Source: Seohaeicola_A nanhaiensis (GTDB lineage Bacteria; Pseudomonadota; Alphaproteobacteria; Rhodobacterales; Rhodobacteraceae). From it: a stretch of DNA of 64,000 nt. Location of the stretch: NCBI RefSeq assembly GCF_042654245.1, contig NZ_JBHSGI010000024.1, forward strand, positions 186,001 to 250,000. Reading direction: 5' to 3'. Shown here one piece after another: positions 62,487 to 64,000 of this stretch (position 1 is the stretch's first letter; each line of letters opens with the position of its first letter). The position numbers and the translations under genes were made by a program. A model generated the notes under the pieces. It was not told the origin of the DNA and ran no database searches. It saw nothing but the letters and a program-made list of their open reading frames with translations.

Positions 62487-63275
62487 ATGGGCACCGCAGA
62501 ACTGCTGGTTCAACTCGGCGACGGGCTTCTCTCCGGCGCAATCCGCGTCGTCGATCTGAGCGGCCCGCTGGGGCCAGACACCCCGATCCTGAAACTGCCG
62601 CCCGAACTGGCACGCGATACGCCCAGGATCGAGATCCACAAGATCAGCGAATACGACAAGGACGGTCCGTTCTGGGCCTGGAACTGGATGAAGCTGGGCG
62701 AGCATTCGGGCACCCATTTCGACGCGCCGCACCACTGGATCACCGGCAAGGACTATGCCGACGGTTTCACCGACACGCTGGACCTTTCCCGCGTCGTTGC
62801 GCCGGTCAATGTGATCGACTGCTCGGCCGAGGCCGCCGCCGACCCCGATTTCCTGCTGACCGCCGAAGGCGTTCGCCACTGGGAGGCCGAGTACGGTGCC
62901 ATCGGCGCCGGTGAATGGGTGGTGATGCGCACCGACTGGGACGCCCGCGCCACCAGCGAAGCCGCTTTCCTGAACGCCGACACCACCGGCCCGCATTCGC
63001 CCGGTCCGACGCCTGACTGCATCGAATACCTGCTCTCCCGCAAGATCGTCGGATGGGGCACGCAGTGCATCGGCACAGATGCGGGGCAGGCGGGCGGCAT
63101 GACCCCGCCTTTTCCGGCCCACAATCTGCTGCACCGCGACAACTGCTTCGGCCTTGCCAGCCTCGCCAACCTCGACCAGCTGCCCCCGAAGGGCGCGATC
63201 CTGATCGCCGCGCCGCTCAAGATCGCCAACGGCACCGGCAGCCCGATCCGGGCACTGGCCCTGGTCGCGGGCTGA
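62487..63275 (+). CDS. Cyclase-family (kynurenine-formamidase-like) hydrolase
   Basis: A 262-residue metal-dependent hydrolase of the cyclase family. The metal motif HSGTHFDAPHHW near residue 75 holds the two His and Asp ligands; VDLSGPLGPDTPIL near residue 22 is the family N-terminus. Members cleave formyl-kynurenine, isatin or related cyclic/amide bonds. It is four bases ahead of a MarR gene and near an indolepyruvate oxidoreductase gene, so an aromatic-amino-acid-derived substrate is a fair inference. Confidence 0.87.
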   Translation: MGTAELLVQLGDGLLSGAIRVVDLSGPLGPDTPILKLPPELARDTPRIEIHKISEYDKDGPFWAWNWMKLGEHSGTHFDAPHHWITGKDYADGFTDTLDLSRVVAPVNVIDCSAEAAADPDFLLTAEGVRHWEAEYGAIGAGEWVVMRTDWDARATSEAAFLNADTTGPHSPGPTPDCIEYLLSRKIVGWGTQCIGTDAGQAGGMTPPFPAHNLLHRDNCFGLASLANLDQLPPKGAILIAAPLKIANGTGSPIRALALVAG

Positions 63276-63278
63276 GCG

Positions 63279-63758
63279 GTGGACGACCAGACCCCTCCGG
63301 CCCGGGCGATCCCCACGCTGGGCGAAATCGGCCTCAACCGGTTTGTGCCCTACCTGATGAACCGCACCATGGGCCGCTACAACGCCGACCTCCAGCGCGC
63401 CCTGAAAAAGCGCGGCCTCACCACGATGAAGATGCGCACGCTTGCAATCCTCGCCGTGGTGCCGGGGCTGACGATCAACGAACTCTCGGTCTACGCCATC
63501 AGCGAGCAGTCGACGATGAGCCGCACGCTCGAATCGCTCGAAGCGGCCGGTCTCGTCCGCCGCGAGGAACGCGAATCGGACGGTCGCGTGCGCGAAATCT
63601 ACCTCACTGCCGAAGGCCGAGCCTGTTTCGGCGATATCTGGCCGCTCGTGCATCAGGGCTGCGAACGCATGTTCGACGGCATAACCGAGGCCGAGCGCGA
63701 GGCCTTTGTCCAGACGCTGCAGAAGATGTTGCACAACGTGCGCCGGAACGAATTCTGA
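63279..63758 (+). CDS. MarR-family transcriptional regulator
   Basis: A 159-residue winged-helix regulator: LTINELSVYAISEQSTMSRTL (recognition helix region, near residue 65), then GLVRREERESDGRVREIYLT (wing, near residue 90). GTG start at 63279, four bases after the cyclase stop. MarR proteins bind small aromatic ligands; it probably controls its own operon through the repeated TGCA motif upstream of the cyclase gene. Confidence 0.9.
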   Translation: MDDQTPPARAIPTLGEIGLNRFVPYLMNRTMGRYNADLQRALKKRGLTTMKMRTLAILAVVPGLTINELSVYAISEQSTMSRTLESLEAAGLVRREERESDGRVREIYLTAEGRACFGDIWPLVHQGCERMFDGITEAEREAFVQTLQKMLHNVRRNEF

Positions 63759-63783
63759 CCCCGACCCTCGAAGGAGAGACCAG

Positions 63784-64000
63784 ATGGCGGAACGCTCATT
63801 CAGGAAGGAGGTCGAACAGTTGCGCATCGGCTCCGGCCAGACCTTCCGCGGCGAGGGGATCCTGGCGATCACCAAGGCCTTGCTGGAAAACCGGGTCGGC
63901 TATGTCGGCGGCTACCAGGGCGCGCCGATCTCCCACCTCATGGACGTGCTCGCCGACGCCGAAGAGCTGATGGGCGAACTTGGCATCCGCTTCGAGGCCA
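63784..64000 (+). CDS. Indolepyruvate ferredoxin oxidoreductase family protein, 5' part
   Basis: The first 72 codons of a gene cut by the window end. The N-terminus FRGEGILAITKALLENRVGYVGGYQGAPISHLMDVL matches (in pieces) the pyrimidine-binding N-terminal domain of indolepyruvate ferredoxin oxidoreductase alpha subunits, which oxidise aryl-pyruvates to aryl-acyl-CoA with ferredoxin. AAGGAGA precedes the ATG at 63784. It follows the MarR gene by 25 bases in the same operon. Whether it is a fused IorAB form cannot be seen. Confidence 0.75.
   Translation, partial: MAERSFRKEVEQLRIGSGQTFRGEGILAITKALLENRVGYVGGYQGAPISHLMDVLADAEELMGELGIRFEA

Overview
The window is a GC-rich chromosomal segment, almost certainly from an alphaproteobacterium of the Rhodobacterales (Roseobacter/Rhodobacteraceae type). 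The evidence is the set of small conserved families typical of that order (DUF6524, DUF2842, the acidic 600-residue protein at 3.1-4.9 kb), an ECF11 RpoE-ChrR pair with matching promoters, a direct-repeat GTTC-N7-GTTC SOS box, and a scattered histidine cluster. It is read entirely by eye; no database search was run.

Region by region. 1-11 kb holds the end of homospermidine synthase, purA, a long acidic protein of unknown function, thiamine pyrophosphokinase, an EamA transporter, a beta-hydroxyacid dehydrogenase with a split TPP-dependent sulfopyruvate/phosphonopyruvate-decarboxylase-like enzyme, and L-serine ammonia-lyase with a GST. 11-20 kb carries rpiA, glutathione reductase, the hflK-hflC-DUF2065-Deg protease membrane quality-control group, a Crp/Fnr regulator, a peptidoglycan-binding lipoprotein, and a short remnant of the error-prone polymerase DnaE2 directly behind a perfect SOS box. 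20-26.5 kb is a photo-oxidative-stress module: rpoE-chrR plus FAD oxidoreductase, DUF1365, SDR, DUF3833 and TspO-like genes. Two divergent promoters and the rpoE promoter match the ECF11 pattern TGATCC-N16-CGTA(T).

26.6-31.7 kb encodes an RND efflux pump with a divergent TetR regulator. 32-54 kb is an accessory catabolic island: GntR regulator, amidase, dipeptide-type ABC transporter, penicillin-acylase-family hydrolase, class IV and class III aminotransferases, SDR, class II aldolase and four-carbon acid sugar kinase (OtnC/OtnK type), a dimethylformamidase-like protein, a polyamine-type ABC transporter and a TetR regulator. The combination suggests uptake and stepwise breakdown of an amide-linked, amine-bearing compound. 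Two genes of its largest operon are broken: dppC by one extra G in a G8 run, and the acylase by TGA in place of the expected Trp codon just after the catalytic Ser-Asn-Asn. Near-palindromes related to TGATATATCA lie in the island's control regions.

54-64 kb returns to core genes. A serine-recombinase remnant sits by tRNA-Tyr, followed by rlmB, a YHS protein, a CoA-binding protein, and hisE, hisF, hisA, hisH and hisB. The his genes are on the minus strand, separated by two plus-strand genes (a THUMP methyltransferase and DUF2147). A PhnA/YjdM-like zinc-ribbon protein, a stand-alone Lrp ligand-binding domain, and a cyclase-MarR-indolepyruvate oxidoreductase group cut by the window end complete the segment.
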